Assembly (NCBI GenBank): GCA_015234045.1
Contig: JADFWU010000010.1
Location: forward strand, 21,632-85,631
Direction: 5' to 3'
DNA from: Magnetococcales bacterium
GTDB lineage: Bacteria; Pseudomonadota; Magnetococcia; Magnetococcales; JADFWU01
Length of the DNA: 64,000 nt
Made by a program: the position numbers and the translations under genes. This document shows, piece after piece, positions 37,789 to 45,128 of this stretch (its first letter is position 1; the number at the start of each line of letters is the position of its first letter). Below the pieces are notes generated by a model, which saw only the letters and a program-made list of their open reading frames with translations, made no database searches and was not told where the DNA came from.

Positions 37789-40102
37789 TAAGGCCAGTTC
37801 CGCATCAAAGCCCGCGACAAAGCCTGTAACAAAGGCGCGGGCAGCAACACGCAGCTATAAATCCGAGCTGGATCGGATGACCATGCTGCTCAACATCTCC
37901 AAGGAGGTGGCCGCAGCGGATAATCTTGATGGTATGTTGCGTACCATCGTGGATCTGGTGGTCAAAGAGACCGGTTCAGAGCGGGGATCTGTTTTTCTTT
38001 ATGATAAGCAGACTGGAGAGCTCTATTCACGCTATGCCAAGGGCAGTTTCAAGCGAGAAATTCGAATACTGAGCAATAAAGGCGTTGCGGGTCATGTGTT
38101 CACAAATGGTGAAGGGCTGATTATTCATGATGCCTACAGTGATGAGCGCTTTGATTCTTCTGTTGACAAAGAGACAGGCTTTGTAACCAAGTGTATCCTT
38201 TGTGCGCCGATTTATAATGTGCGTAGAGAAGTTATCGGTGTTGTCCAGGCATTGAATAAAGCGTCATCCCGTTACAATGAAAAAGATTTGCATTTTCTTG
38301 AGTCCATGTCCACACAGGTGGCCATCACCCTTGAAAGCGCCCAGCATATTGAATTGATGGAGCAGACCCGCAAGCAGGAGATGAAGTTCCTGGATATGGT
38401 CTCGGACATTACCTCAGAAATTGAGATTGATACTCTGCTACAAAAGGTGATTTCTGAAGCAACCCGTATGCTCAAAGCGGATCGTGGCACACTGTTTCTT
38501 AACGATGAAAAGAGCAAAGAGCTGTTTAGTCGTGTAGCCATGGGCGACTCCATCGGTGAGATTCGATTGCCCAATACTGTTGGGATTGCGGGTGCCGTTT
38601 TCGCTTCTAAAGAGACCATTAACATCCCATACGCCTATGCGGATCTGCGTTTTAATCCGGCGTTCGATAAAAAGACCGGATACTTCACACGGTCAATTCT
38701 GTGTGTGCCGGTGATTAATAAAAAAGGTGTGACCATTGGTGTCACCCAAATGCTCAATAAGAAGGGCGGTGTCTTTACACAGGAGGATGAATCCCGACTC
38801 AAGGCGTTCACGGCTCAGGTCTCCATTGCTTTGGAGAATGCGAAACTGTTTGAAGATATCCAACGTATCAAAAATTACAATGAAAGCATGTTGGAAAGTA
38901 TGTCAAACGGCGTGATCACCATCAGTGATGAGGGTGAGATTGTCACATGTAATAAGTCGGGTTTGCATATTCTACAGGTCACTGCTGACGAGATGTTGCA
39001 TAAGCCAGCCAAAGAGTTTTTCGTAGATGAGAACGAATGGATTCTTGAGCGGGTAGATCATATGTCCGAAACGTTGGAAATGGACATCATGATGGATGTG
39101 GAAATCCTCTGTGGTGAAGCGCAAGAGAAGGTTTCGGTGAATTTGTCGTTTCTGCCATTGATGAGTGGTGATAATCAGCGACTCGGTTCCATGATCATGA
39201 TTGAGGATATCAGCTCTGAGAAGCGGGTGAAGTCTACCATGGCGCGGTACATGGACGCGGGCATTGCGGATCAGCTCATGGCTGGTGGTGATGATCTACT
39301 TGGCGGTAAGAGTATTGAGGCAACGGTGTTGTTCTCTGATATTCGAAGCTTTACCACGTTAACTGAATCACTGGGTGCGCAAGGTACGGTTCAGCTGTTA
39401 AATGAGTATTTCACCATCATGGTGGATGTGATCCAAGATGAAGGCGGCATGCTGGATAAGTTTATCGGTGATGCCATGATGGCTGGTTTTGGTCTGCCGG
39501 TTGCTCATGGTGATGATACGGACCGCGCGTTGCGGGCGGCAATTCTGATGATTGTCAAGCTCAACGAGTTTAACGAAGCGCGGGCCAAAGAAGGTAAAAT
39601 GGAAGTGAAGATGGGCATTGGTCTGAACACCGATATGGTGGTGGCCGGTAATATTGGTTCACCCAAGCGGATGGACTATACCATGATCGGAGATGGTGTG
39701 AATCTGGCTGCCCGTTTGGAGAGTGCCTGTAAAACTTATTTTTCGCAGATTTTGATCAGTGAATACACCTACCGTAAACTCAAAGGCACCTATCGGATGC
39801 GTGAAATTGATCTGGTGATTGTCAAAGGCAAGACCAAGCCCGTTGGCATCTATGAGGTGTTGGACTACCACACGGAAGAGACTTTTCCCAATCTTATGGA
39901 TACGGTGAATCACTTCTCCGCTGGATTACAACGGTATCGAAAGGGTTTTTTCCAGACTGCGCTTGAGAGTTTCGAAGAAGCGTTGGCGCACAATCCCAGC
40001 GACAAGTTATCTGCTATGTATATTGAACGGTGCCAGCATCTGATCGAAGAGCCACCACCCGAAGAGGAGTGGGATGGTATCTGGGTCATGAAAACCAAAT
40101 AG
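37766..40102 (+). CDS. Class III adenylate cyclase with GAF-GAF-PAS sensor
   Basis: 778 residues, soluble. GAF1 is about 45-195 and GAF2 about 215-365. GAF2 has the NK-xn-F-x3-DE motif (NKKGGVFTQEDE) of cyclic-nucleotide-binding GAF domains as in Anabaena CyaB1; GAF1 has a partial form. A PAS domain is about 370-490. The cyclase domain has metal Asp525 (LFSDIRSF) and Asp569 (FIGDAMM), base-reading Lys565 and Asp637 (DYTMIGD), and Asn646/Arg650. Lys plus Asp predicts ATP, not GTP, as substrate. A TPR-like C-terminal segment (FFQTALESFEEALAHNP) follows. It is translated from within the end of the coiled-coil gene. Confidence 0.92.
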   Translation: MTNPNSDNKASSASKPATKPVTKARAATRSYKSELDRMTMLLNISKEVAAADNLDGMLRTIVDLVVKETGSERGSVFLYDKQTGELYSRYAKGSFKREIRILSNKGVAGHVFTNGEGLIIHDAYSDERFDSSVDKETGFVTKCILCAPIYNVRREVIGVVQALNKASSRYNEKDLHFLESMSTQVAITLESAQHIELMEQTRKQEMKFLDMVSDITSEIEIDTLLQKVISEATRMLKADRGTLFLNDEKSKELFSRVAMGDSIGEIRLPNTVGIAGAVFASKETINIPYAYADLRFNPAFDKKTGYFTRSILCVPVINKKGVTIGVTQMLNKKGGVFTQEDESRLKAFTAQVSIALENAKLFEDIQRIKNYNESMLESMSNGVITISDEGEIVTCNKSGLHILQVTADEMLHKPAKEFFVDENEWILERVDHMSETLEMDIMMDVEILCGEAQEKVSVNLSFLPLMSGDNQRLGSMIMIEDISSEKRVKSTMARYMDAGIADQLMAGGDDLLGGKSIEATVLFSDIRSFTTLTESLGAQGTVQLLNEYFTIMVDVIQDEGGMLDKFIGDAMMAGFGLPVAHGDDTDRALRAAILMIVKLNEFNEARAKEGKMEVKMGIGLNTDMVVAGNIGSPKRMDYTMIGDGVNLAARLESACKTYFSQILISEYTYRKLKGTYRMREIDLVIVKGKTKPVGIYEVLDYHTEETFPNLMDTVNHFSAGLQRYRKGFFQTALESFEEALAHNPSDKLSAMYIERCQHLIEEPPPEEEWDGIWVMKTK

Positions 40103-40119
40103 AGAAAGGGAACGGGATC

Positions 40120-40587
40120 ATGACTGAGACAGAAATCAACTCCTCTGAGACACTGTTAACTGTATTAAAAAATGTTTCACAAAACGCTACCAAAGCCGGA
40201 CTTGATTCGCTATTGGTTGATATGGTTTCTGAGACAATCGACAAGGTGAATTCGTATCGTTTTGCCGAGCAGTTGGGTATGGTAGGCGGTGCGAATCGTA
40301 CTGACGCGCAGGTCAACAAACGCGAAAACTATCGCGTAGCCACCGAGCAAGAAGGGTTGGTTATCCGCGATGGCAACAAAACCCGCATTTTGATTCTCGA
40401 TATGAGTCCGCAGGGATTCGGCATAGAAAGCCCGGTACGCATTCCCAGTCATAAACAGGTGATGCTGGAGTTACACTCTTCTGAAGGTGGCAACGATCTG
40501 TTTTCTTGCCAAGTGGCGGCGTGTCAGAAGAAAGAGAAAGTCTTCCGTGTTGGTTTGAAAGTAATGGATATGTTGCCGAGGTTTTAA
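40120..40587 (+). CDS. PilZ domain protein
   Basis: 155 residues. A helical N-terminus of about 70 residues leads to a PilZ domain with RENYR (the RxxxR c-di-GMP-binding motif) and DMSPQGFGIES (the D-x-S-x-x-G motif). It should bind c-di-GMP. The ATG at 40120 lies 17 bases after the cyclase stop; the longer ORF from 40030 overlaps the cyclase. It is the third gene of the coiled-coil/cyclase operon, placing a cAMP producer and a c-di-GMP receptor on one transcript. Confidence 0.88.
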   Translation: MTETEINSSETLLTVLKNVSQNATKAGLDSLLVDMVSETIDKVNSYRFAEQLGMVGGANRTDAQVNKRENYRVATEQEGLVIRDGNKTRILILDMSPQGFGIESPVRIPSHKQVMLELHSSEGGNDLFSCQVAACQKKEKVFRVGLKVMDMLPRF

Positions 40588-40591
40588 TTGG

Positions 40592-40842
40592 TGTCAATAG
40601 GCATTGAATGTTGACCCCCCCATCGGTGTCGAAAATTGACCCCCCATTTTCAAAAAAAATCACTTCCTACGTCGTTTCATCCTCCAACTCTCATTCCCGG
40701 ATTCTATGATGTCACAATGATGGGTCAGTCGGTCCAATAAGGCAGTGGTCATCTTGGTGTCTCCAAACACCTTGGACCATTCACCGAATGTCAGATTGGT
40801 GGTCACCATCAGTGATGTCTTTTCATATGGACGGCTGAGCAC
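40592..40842 (-). pseudogene. istB: IS21-family right end with truncated istB
   Basis: On the minus strand the last ~60 codons of IstB remain ([32 protein letters not shown]), ending at 40660. Beyond the stop are repeated TTGACCCCCC blocks and an outer end TGTCAATAGGCATTGAATG at 40592, which matches the IS21 left end at 43821. The ATPase core of IstB is missing. Confidence 0.85.
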
Positions 40843-40873
40843 CGGGAGGCGTTGTCCGTAAATCGGGTGCTGA

Positions 40874-41034
40874 TATAGTGCTTTCGTATAAAATTTGAAC
40901 AGTCAACCGTTCCAGCCCTGGTGATATTTTTGCTCTGATGATCTGCTTCGCATATCAAAAGCGGCGCAAAAACATCACCAGGGCTTCCACTCAGGTGGTG
41001 ATTCATTGTCTAATTTTGAATCAAAATTACTATA
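40874..41034. repeat. Repeat family A, full copy (161 bp)
   Basis: It has the same length and internal arms as the copies at 33376 and 48481, with inner arms CCCTGGTGATATTTTTGC and GCAAAAACATCACCAGGG (one mismatch). The termini are somewhat more diverged (TATAGTGCTTTCG and AAAATTACTATA). It lies beside the IS21 remnant, upstream of the TacAT pair. Confidence 0.85.
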
Positions 41035-41233
41035 CAGGAGTTGGAAGCCGTGAAACGGCTATTAGCCTGCTACCAGGAGTTTGCATTTTGAAAGCCGGTA
41101 GACTCAGACCATTCATCGTGATTGAGCGGCAATCTCGAATACGGGGCAGATCCGGCCAGCGTGAGGAGCAGTGGCAGATGGTCATTTTTGGTAAAGAAGT
41201 GGTGTGATTCCGACAAATCACCGTACAAAACTA

Positions 41234-41262
41234 TTGACAATACCGGCGAATTGCCGTACATT
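41234..41262 (+). promoter_or_regulatory. Probable tacAT promoter with palindromic operator
   Basis: TTGACA at 41234-41239 and TACATT at 41257-41262 are separated by 17 bases. The spacer contains CGGCGAATTGCCG, a near-palindrome, and CCGTACA occurs both before the -35 and over the -10. Such symmetry fits autoregulation by a ribbon-helix-helix antitoxin. Confidence 0.6.
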
Positions 41263-41332
41263 TAATTTGAGTTACTATCGTAAAAAAATTAACAACAGCA
41301 TTATTGAACAATCAATTAAGGGGTAAAATTCG

Positions 41333-41605
41333 ATGGCAGCAGCAACTCAGAGAATTGATTTGCGACTGAAACCAGAAGCTAAACAGATCATCAGCGAAGC
41401 CGCTGACGCTATGGGAGTGAGTATTTCAAATTTTGTCACCAGCTGTGTGCTGGAAAAAGCGCGAAGAGTTATTCAAGAAAGAGATGTAATCCGACTATCA
41501 AGTCGGGATCACGATGCCTTTATGGAGGCAATTAATAATCCGGCACCCCCCAATGAAAAATTGATCAAGGCTGTCAAAAACTATCGTGAAAGAGGTTTTA
41601 CATGA
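41333..41605 (+). CDS. tacA: TacA-like DUF1778 antitoxin
   Basis: 90 residues. An N-terminal ribbon-helix-helix (ATQRIDLRLKPEAKQIISEA, then MGVSISNFVTSCVLEKAR) binds DNA. The C-terminal tail (DHDAFMEAINNPAPPNEKL) is the usual neutralising segment of DUF1778 antitoxins. It overlaps the toxin gene by four bases (ATGA). The pair lies inside the mobile region and probably came with it. Confidence 0.88.
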   Translation: MAAATQRIDLRLKPEAKQIISEAADAMGVSISNFVTSCVLEKARRVIQERDVIRLSSRDHDAFMEAINNPAPPNEKLIKAVKNYRERGFT

Positions 41606-42117
41606 AGCGAGATACAGTCAACCAAGGTGTGCCACTCACCAAGCACCACAACCGAAATTTATTTGATTGTGGTGTTACAGAGCTAGATGAATATCTTAAG
41701 AAATTTGCACTTCAGCATAGCAAAAAAGATATTTCTAAACCCTACGTAATTTTGACTAAAGATGGTCCCGCTCGGATTTGCGGCTATTACACCATCAGCA
41801 CAGCTCATGTGATGCGCGATCAGTTGCCAGAGAATGAGCAGAAAGGCCTGTCAGGACATCCGGTTCCTGTTATACGCATAGGCCGACTGGCTGTTGACCG
41901 TACTATGCAGGGTCAAGGTATTGGTAGTGATTTACTCACTGATGCCATGAATAAAGCCATGCAGATTGCCGACATGGTTGGCGTTAGAGCGGTAATTGTC
42001 GATGCTAAAGATGAGTCCGCAAAGGCTTTCTACGCTGGATTCGGCTTTGTTGCACTCAAGGATACCCCCTTGAATCTGTACATGTCCTTAAAGACGTACA
42101 GGACTGCATGGACATAA
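41602..42117 (+). CDS. tacT: TacT-like GNAT acetyltransferase toxin
   Basis: 171 residues. The GNAT fold has the acetyl-CoA loop RTMQGQGIGSDLL and the GFVAL segment, after IRIGRLAVD. The N-terminus (FDCGVTELDEYLKKFALQH) is typical of TacT/AtaT-type toxins, which acetylate the amino group of charged tRNAs and so block translation. It appears intact. The activity is from family knowledge. Confidence 0.88.
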   Translation: MKRDTVNQGVPLTKHHNRNLFDCGVTELDEYLKKFALQHSKKDISKPYVILTKDGPARICGYYTISTAHVMRDQLPENEQKGLSGHPVPVIRIGRLAVDRTMQGQGIGSDLLTDAMNKAMQIADMVGVRAVIVDAKDESAKAFYAGFGFVALKDTPLNLYMSLKTYRTAWT

Positions 42118-42140
42118 AACAAGAATCAAATCAAGCCAAA

Positions 42141-42169
42141 AAAAAACCCGTCCCAGTGGCGGTTTTTTT
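42141..42169 (+). terminator. Possible terminator after tacT
   Basis: An A-run, a short bulged stem (CCCGTCC against GGCGG) and a run of seven T lie about 25 bases after the tacT stop. Confidence 0.55.
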
Positions 42170-42205
42170 ATGCCTTTTTCACAGTTGTCATGTGTATACC
42201 GGCAA

Positions 42206-42249
42206 TGAGCCGTGATGGACTCGAACCATCGACCCGCAGATTAAAAGTC
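42206..42249. other. att-like 44-bp copy of the tRNA-Lys 3' part
   Basis: These 44 bases are identical to 44023-44066, the T-arm, variable and anticodon-side part of tRNA-Lys, in the same orientation. The rest of the tRNA is absent. This is the usual form of the distal attachment site left by a tRNA-targeting integrase. Confidence 0.85.
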
Positions 42250-42366
42250 AGTGGATAGGGTTTTCACGGCACCTCATTTTCAATCATTTCCCTTTACTAA
42301 ACATTTAGTTCTGGATATTCTCAATTCATCGGTTTTCACCCGAAATACCCCTAAATCCCGTTCGAG

Positions 42367-42602
42367 ACCATCACACCACCAGAAGGTGTGGTTCCTTTCA
42401 AGGAGAAGTCACGGGAAAGGTTTCTGCAAGGTGATGAGCTTCCTCGGTTTTTCAAAGCATTGGCCGAGGAGCTAAATGAAACGGCACGTGATTTTTTTTG
42501 GTCTCTCTGTTAGCTGGCGGTAGGCGTGCAAATGTGCTGGCCATGCGATGGGATCAGATTCGGTTTGATGTCGCTACGTGGACCATTCTTCTGACAATGT
42601 GA
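42367..42602 (+). pseudogene. Tyrosine integrase remnant, frameshifted
   Basis: Frame one reads KEKSRERFLQGDELPRFF, then ALAEELNETARDFFWSLC, and stops at TAG 42511-42513. A second frame from 42507 continues LLAGGRRANVLAMRWDQIRF and DVATWTI to a TGA at 42600. Together they match the core-to-catalytic region of phage-type integrases, with the Arg of the R-x-x-N-V-L-A-M-RW motif. The N-terminus and the catalytic HxxR/Tyr are gone. It lies next to the att-like copy. Confidence 0.8.
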
Positions 42603-42725
42603 TTGATTTGGATGAGCATCGCCAACAGCATTTAAAACAGGTGGGGCATTCAACATAATTATGCAATTTGGGTGAATACCAGTTATGATTGACATCAAAT
42701 ATGAATAGGTCTAGGGAGTAAGAGT

Positions 42726-42986
42726 ATGTCCCAAACAATTACCTTTGATACACACAAGTTCATAAAAACTCTTAAAGAGGCGGGGCTTTCTGATGAACTT
42801 GCAGAGGCTCACGCAGAAGCTTTGAAAGAAGCGCATGCCTCTCAATCGGAAGATCTGGCTACTAAAGGTGGCCTAAGAGAAATGGAGGCGCGTGTCATAG
42901 GTGAGATCCGCTTGGTTAAGTGGATGTTGGCTCTAGTCATTGCTGCAACGGTTCTGCCAATTGTGAAAAACCTATTCACTCCCTGA
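42726..42986 (+). CDS. Small DUF1640/CCDC90-like coiled-coil membrane protein
   Basis: 86 residues. The first ~60 are helical and charged (FDTHKFIKTLKEAGLSDELA, then AHAEALKEA and LATKGGLREMEARV); the C-terminal ~20 form a membrane segment (WMLALVIAATVLPIV). This matches the bacterial DUF1640 group, which is frequent on mobile DNA and of unknown function. It is intact. Confidence 0.65.
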   Translation: MSQTITFDTHKFIKTLKEAGLSDELAEAHAEALKEAHASQSEDLATKGGLREMEARVIGEIRLVKWMLALVIAATVLPIVKNLFTP

Positions 42987-43000
42987 AAGAGGCTTGATCT

Positions 43001-43240
43001 TTGATTTCGGTTACTCTTCCGCTAGACATGGAAACCAAATTAAGGGCCATGGCTAATCAAAACAGTCAGAGTCTGGATGAATGTCTAACTAAAGTAGTGC
43101 AATGGTACTTCGAAGAGCTGGAAGAAGATCGGATGCAATTGGAGTCTGCCCGCACATCACTGGCTGAATGGGAAAGGAGTGGTGAGGGTGTCACCCTTGA
43201 GAATATGAAACAAGAAATTGGCTGCGTTAAAGTGCAATGA
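43001..43240 (+). CDS. Small RHH-like antitoxin candidate
   Basis: 79 residues, starting with TTG. The N-terminus (SVTLPLDMETKLRAMANQNS) resembles a ribbon-helix-helix or CopG-like DNA-binding region, and the rest is acidic and helical. It overlaps the MNT gene by four bases (ATGA), making a three-gene string with MNT and HEPN. The function is inferred from position. Confidence 0.5.
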   Translation: MISVTLPLDMETKLRAMANQNSQSLDECLTKVVQWYFEELEEDRMQLESARTSLAEWERSGEGVTLENMKQEIGCVKVQ

Positions 43241-43527
43241 TGGACCTTTCTGAAGTGCAATCCAAACGCCATGAAATATTCAATCTGGCCAAACAGTACG
43301 GCATCAAAAGTATTCGCCTGTTTGGTTCTATCGTTACAGGAATGAACACGCCTGAGAGCGATATTGATTTTTTGGTGGAAGTGGAATCAGAGTGGAGCTT
43401 GTTGGATCGAATTGCATTAATTCAGGAGCTGGAAGAGCTGTTGGATTGCCCTGTAGATCTGGTACAGGCAAAGAGTCTGCATTGGTATGTTCAGGATAAG
43501 ATTCTATCTGAAGCAGTCCAGCTATGA
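43237..43527 (+). CDS. MNT-domain nucleotidyltransferase (MntA-like antitoxin)
   Basis: 96 residues. The minimal nucleotidyltransferase motif is LFGSIVTGMNTPESDIDFLVEV, split here as GS-x10-D-x-D. In HEPN/MNT systems this protein AMPylates and silences the HEPN toxin encoded next to it. The gene looks intact. It overlaps the downstream hepT fragment by ATGA. Confidence 0.85.
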   Translation: MMDLSEVQSKRHEIFNLAKQYGIKSIRLFGSIVTGMNTPESDIDFLVEVESEWSLLDRIALIQELEELLDCPVDLVQAKSLHWYVQDKILSEAVQL

Positions 43528-43733
43528 GCAAAGACCCGGCTCTTTATCTTCATCACATACTGGAATGTATTGATAAGGTCCAGCGGTATACCCGGAATGG
43601 TCGTGATTCTTTTCTCCATGAGGAGCTGGTACAGGATGCTGTTTACCGTAACCTTGAAATCATAGGTGTGATAACGCCTGATCTTCGCAATGGTTTCCAT
43701 AATCAACATCCTCTGAATTCCCCCATGGCCTGA
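43524..43733 (+). pseudogene. hepT: HEPN (HepT-like/DUF86) toxin, truncated by IS21 left end
   Basis: The first 48 codons match HepT (YLHHILECIDKVQRYT, HEELVQDAVYRNLEIIG). From 43668 the sequence becomes the reverse complement of the istA start, adding about 21 foreign codons before a stop. The catalytic R-x4-6-H motif would lie in the lost C-terminal half, so the toxin should be inactive. Confidence 0.85.
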
Positions 43734-43821
43734 GTGGTCATGAAGGGAGTAGCACAAAGGGGGGGCAATTTTGGACGCTTATTTGGCCTCCAAAGGGGTC
43801 ATTATTGGATGCCGATTCACA
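43668..43821 (-). mobile_element. istA: IS21-family left end with the first codons of istA
   Basis: On the minus strand an outer end starting TGTGAATCGGCATCC (43821) is followed by TGACCCC and GCGTCCAAAATTG blocks, then AGAGG and ATG at 43709 coding MLIMETIAKIRRYH, the IstA N-terminus. The gene stops abruptly at the junction with hepT. The end matches the IS21 right end at 40592 in inverted orientation. Confidence 0.82.
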
Positions 43822-43978
43822 AGGGTTAAATCGCACTTAAAATTGCGCCAAACCATTCGCCGCGTTACATCTAACTGGTAACATTCCAGGCCGCGCGTTA
43901 CAAAAAGTGGTCCAACTCAAATCGCTGCGTTACAGTTACACAAAACCATTCACCGTGTATTTTTGGTGACTCAAACAA

Positions 43979-44013
43979 AAAGGGCTTAGACATAAATTTG
44001 TCCAAGCCCTTCT
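43979..44013 (-). terminator. Terminator downstream of tRNA-Lys
   Basis: On the minus strand AAGGGCTTGGACA pairs with TGTCTAAGCCCTT (one mismatch), followed by a T-run, seven bases after the tRNA. Confidence 0.85.
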
Positions 44014-44019
44014 TTAAAT

Positions 44020-44095
44020 TGGTGAGCCGTGATGGACTCGAACCATCGACCCGCAGATTAAAAGTCTGCTGCTCTACCACCTGAGCTAACGGCCC
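44020..44095 (-). tRNA. tRNA-Lys (anticodon TTT)
   Basis: The minus strand gives a complete cloverleaf of 76 bases starting GGGCCGTTAGCTCAGG. The anticodon arm is CAGACTTTTAATCTG, the T-arm contains GGTTCGAGTCC, and the CCA end is encoded. The 3' 44-base part is duplicated at 42206-42249, so this is the target of the integrated element. Confidence 0.97.
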
Positions 44096-44343
44096 TTCGA
44101 TACGACAAACGAAGCGTAAGTAAGATCACCCACCAACAAGGTTTCAAACTCAACAGCCCCGTGGCGCGAAACTATAGCAAACTCGCCCTGTGAAAAGAAG
44201 TCATAAAATGCGTAGTATCGAAATTTCATCACGATTGGTGTACACTCCAAAGTGTCAAAAAGAGTATGATTTGTTTATCATATTGTTTATAAAGGGAATT
44301 TGTAAAAATTCCTCAGTTTTTATCTTCAGGGAGTTTGTGACTG

Positions 44344-44772
44344 ATGAGTGCGGGTATCCCGGAAATTTCTGTTTCGTTCCCCGGAGGCAAGAAGGTTGAT
44401 GCCTCTGTTGACGGTTTTACCATTCATACCGATCAGCCGGTCAAAGTAGGTGGAAATGATAGCGCTCCTGCGCCATTTTTGCTCTTTCTGTCGTCATTGG
44501 CGACCTGTGCCGGGATATATGTTCTGGCCTTTTGCCAAAATAGAAATCTGCCTACTGAAGGCATTACCTTGAATCAAAGCCATGAATATGGTCCTGGTGC
44601 CGCTCCTGGAACAGTGCGTCTGTCTAAAGTGGCTATTGATGTGCAAGTGCCTGCTGACTTCCCAGAGAAGTATCATGAGGCTTTGGTGCGGGTTGCCAAT
44701 AAATGTGCTGTTAAACAGGTGGTGATGGATCCGCCTGAGTTCGAAATTCGTACGGTTGTTGCTTCAGAATAA
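44344..44772 (+). CDS. OsmC family protein
   Basis: 142 residues. The two conserved cysteines of OsmC/Ohr folds lie in LATCAGIYVLAFC and NKCAVKQ. The N-terminal region GFTIHTDQP and FLLFLSSLATC match the YhfA-like OsmC group. Such proteins reduce hydroperoxides or handle thiols; the exact substrate is unclear. AGGGAG is about 15 bases before the ATG, which is rather far. Confidence 0.85.
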   Translation: MSAGIPEISVSFPGGKKVDASVDGFTIHTDQPVKVGGNDSAPAPFLLFLSSLATCAGIYVLAFCQNRNLPTEGITLNQSHEYGPGAAPGTVRLSKVAIDVQVPADFPEKYHEALVRVANKCAVKQVVMDPPEFEIRTVVASE

Positions 44773-45128
44773 ACATGAGAATAGAGTAGGGCGTAGCTTT
44801 AGAATATGTGGCTACGCCTTATTCTTGGTTCTTGAGCATCGTGTCTACATGCTCTGCATCACGCCTGAATCAGTAAAAACCGCGATTGAAATTAATCAAT
44901 TATTTATTGACAAAATTTTGATATTCTAAAAATGTGCACCGCGCATCGTTCGGCTATATGCTGATAATACCTTGTTTAGCGAATGAAAAGTGGTAGGGGG
45001 AGGCAGACGGAGTTCTGTCGTAAACCATAGAAATCCTTTTCTATGGCTTGCTGTTGCTTTGATGCTTGGGAAAACATCAATGTAACGCATGCAGCAGGCA
45101 CAACATGGAAATAGGATGGAGAATGATC
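44773..45128. other. Intergenic region with two hairpins before the haem/CZB chemoreceptor
   Basis: A stem GGCGTAGC/GCTACGCC (44790-44818) may end the OsmC transcript. A second stem CCATAG...CTATGG (45025-45046) lies in the likely leader of the chemoreceptor mRNA. I could not match it to a known riboswitch. No gene was seen. Confidence 0.45.

Noticed and set aside
40592-43821. A single simple IS21 insertion spanning both ends
   Set aside because: The span is longer than a usual IS21 element, the interior is unrelated to istAB, and no target-site duplication is visible.
43898-44080. Minus-strand ORF beginning VEQQTFNLRVDGSSPS
   Set aside because: It is the reading frame through tRNA-Lys and its terminator, a common annotation artefact, not a protein gene.
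45001-45060. c-di-GMP (GEMM) riboswitch before the chemoreceptor gene
   Set aside because: The conserved GEMM core (GCAAACC...GACGCAAAGCC) is not present; only a simple hairpin is seen.
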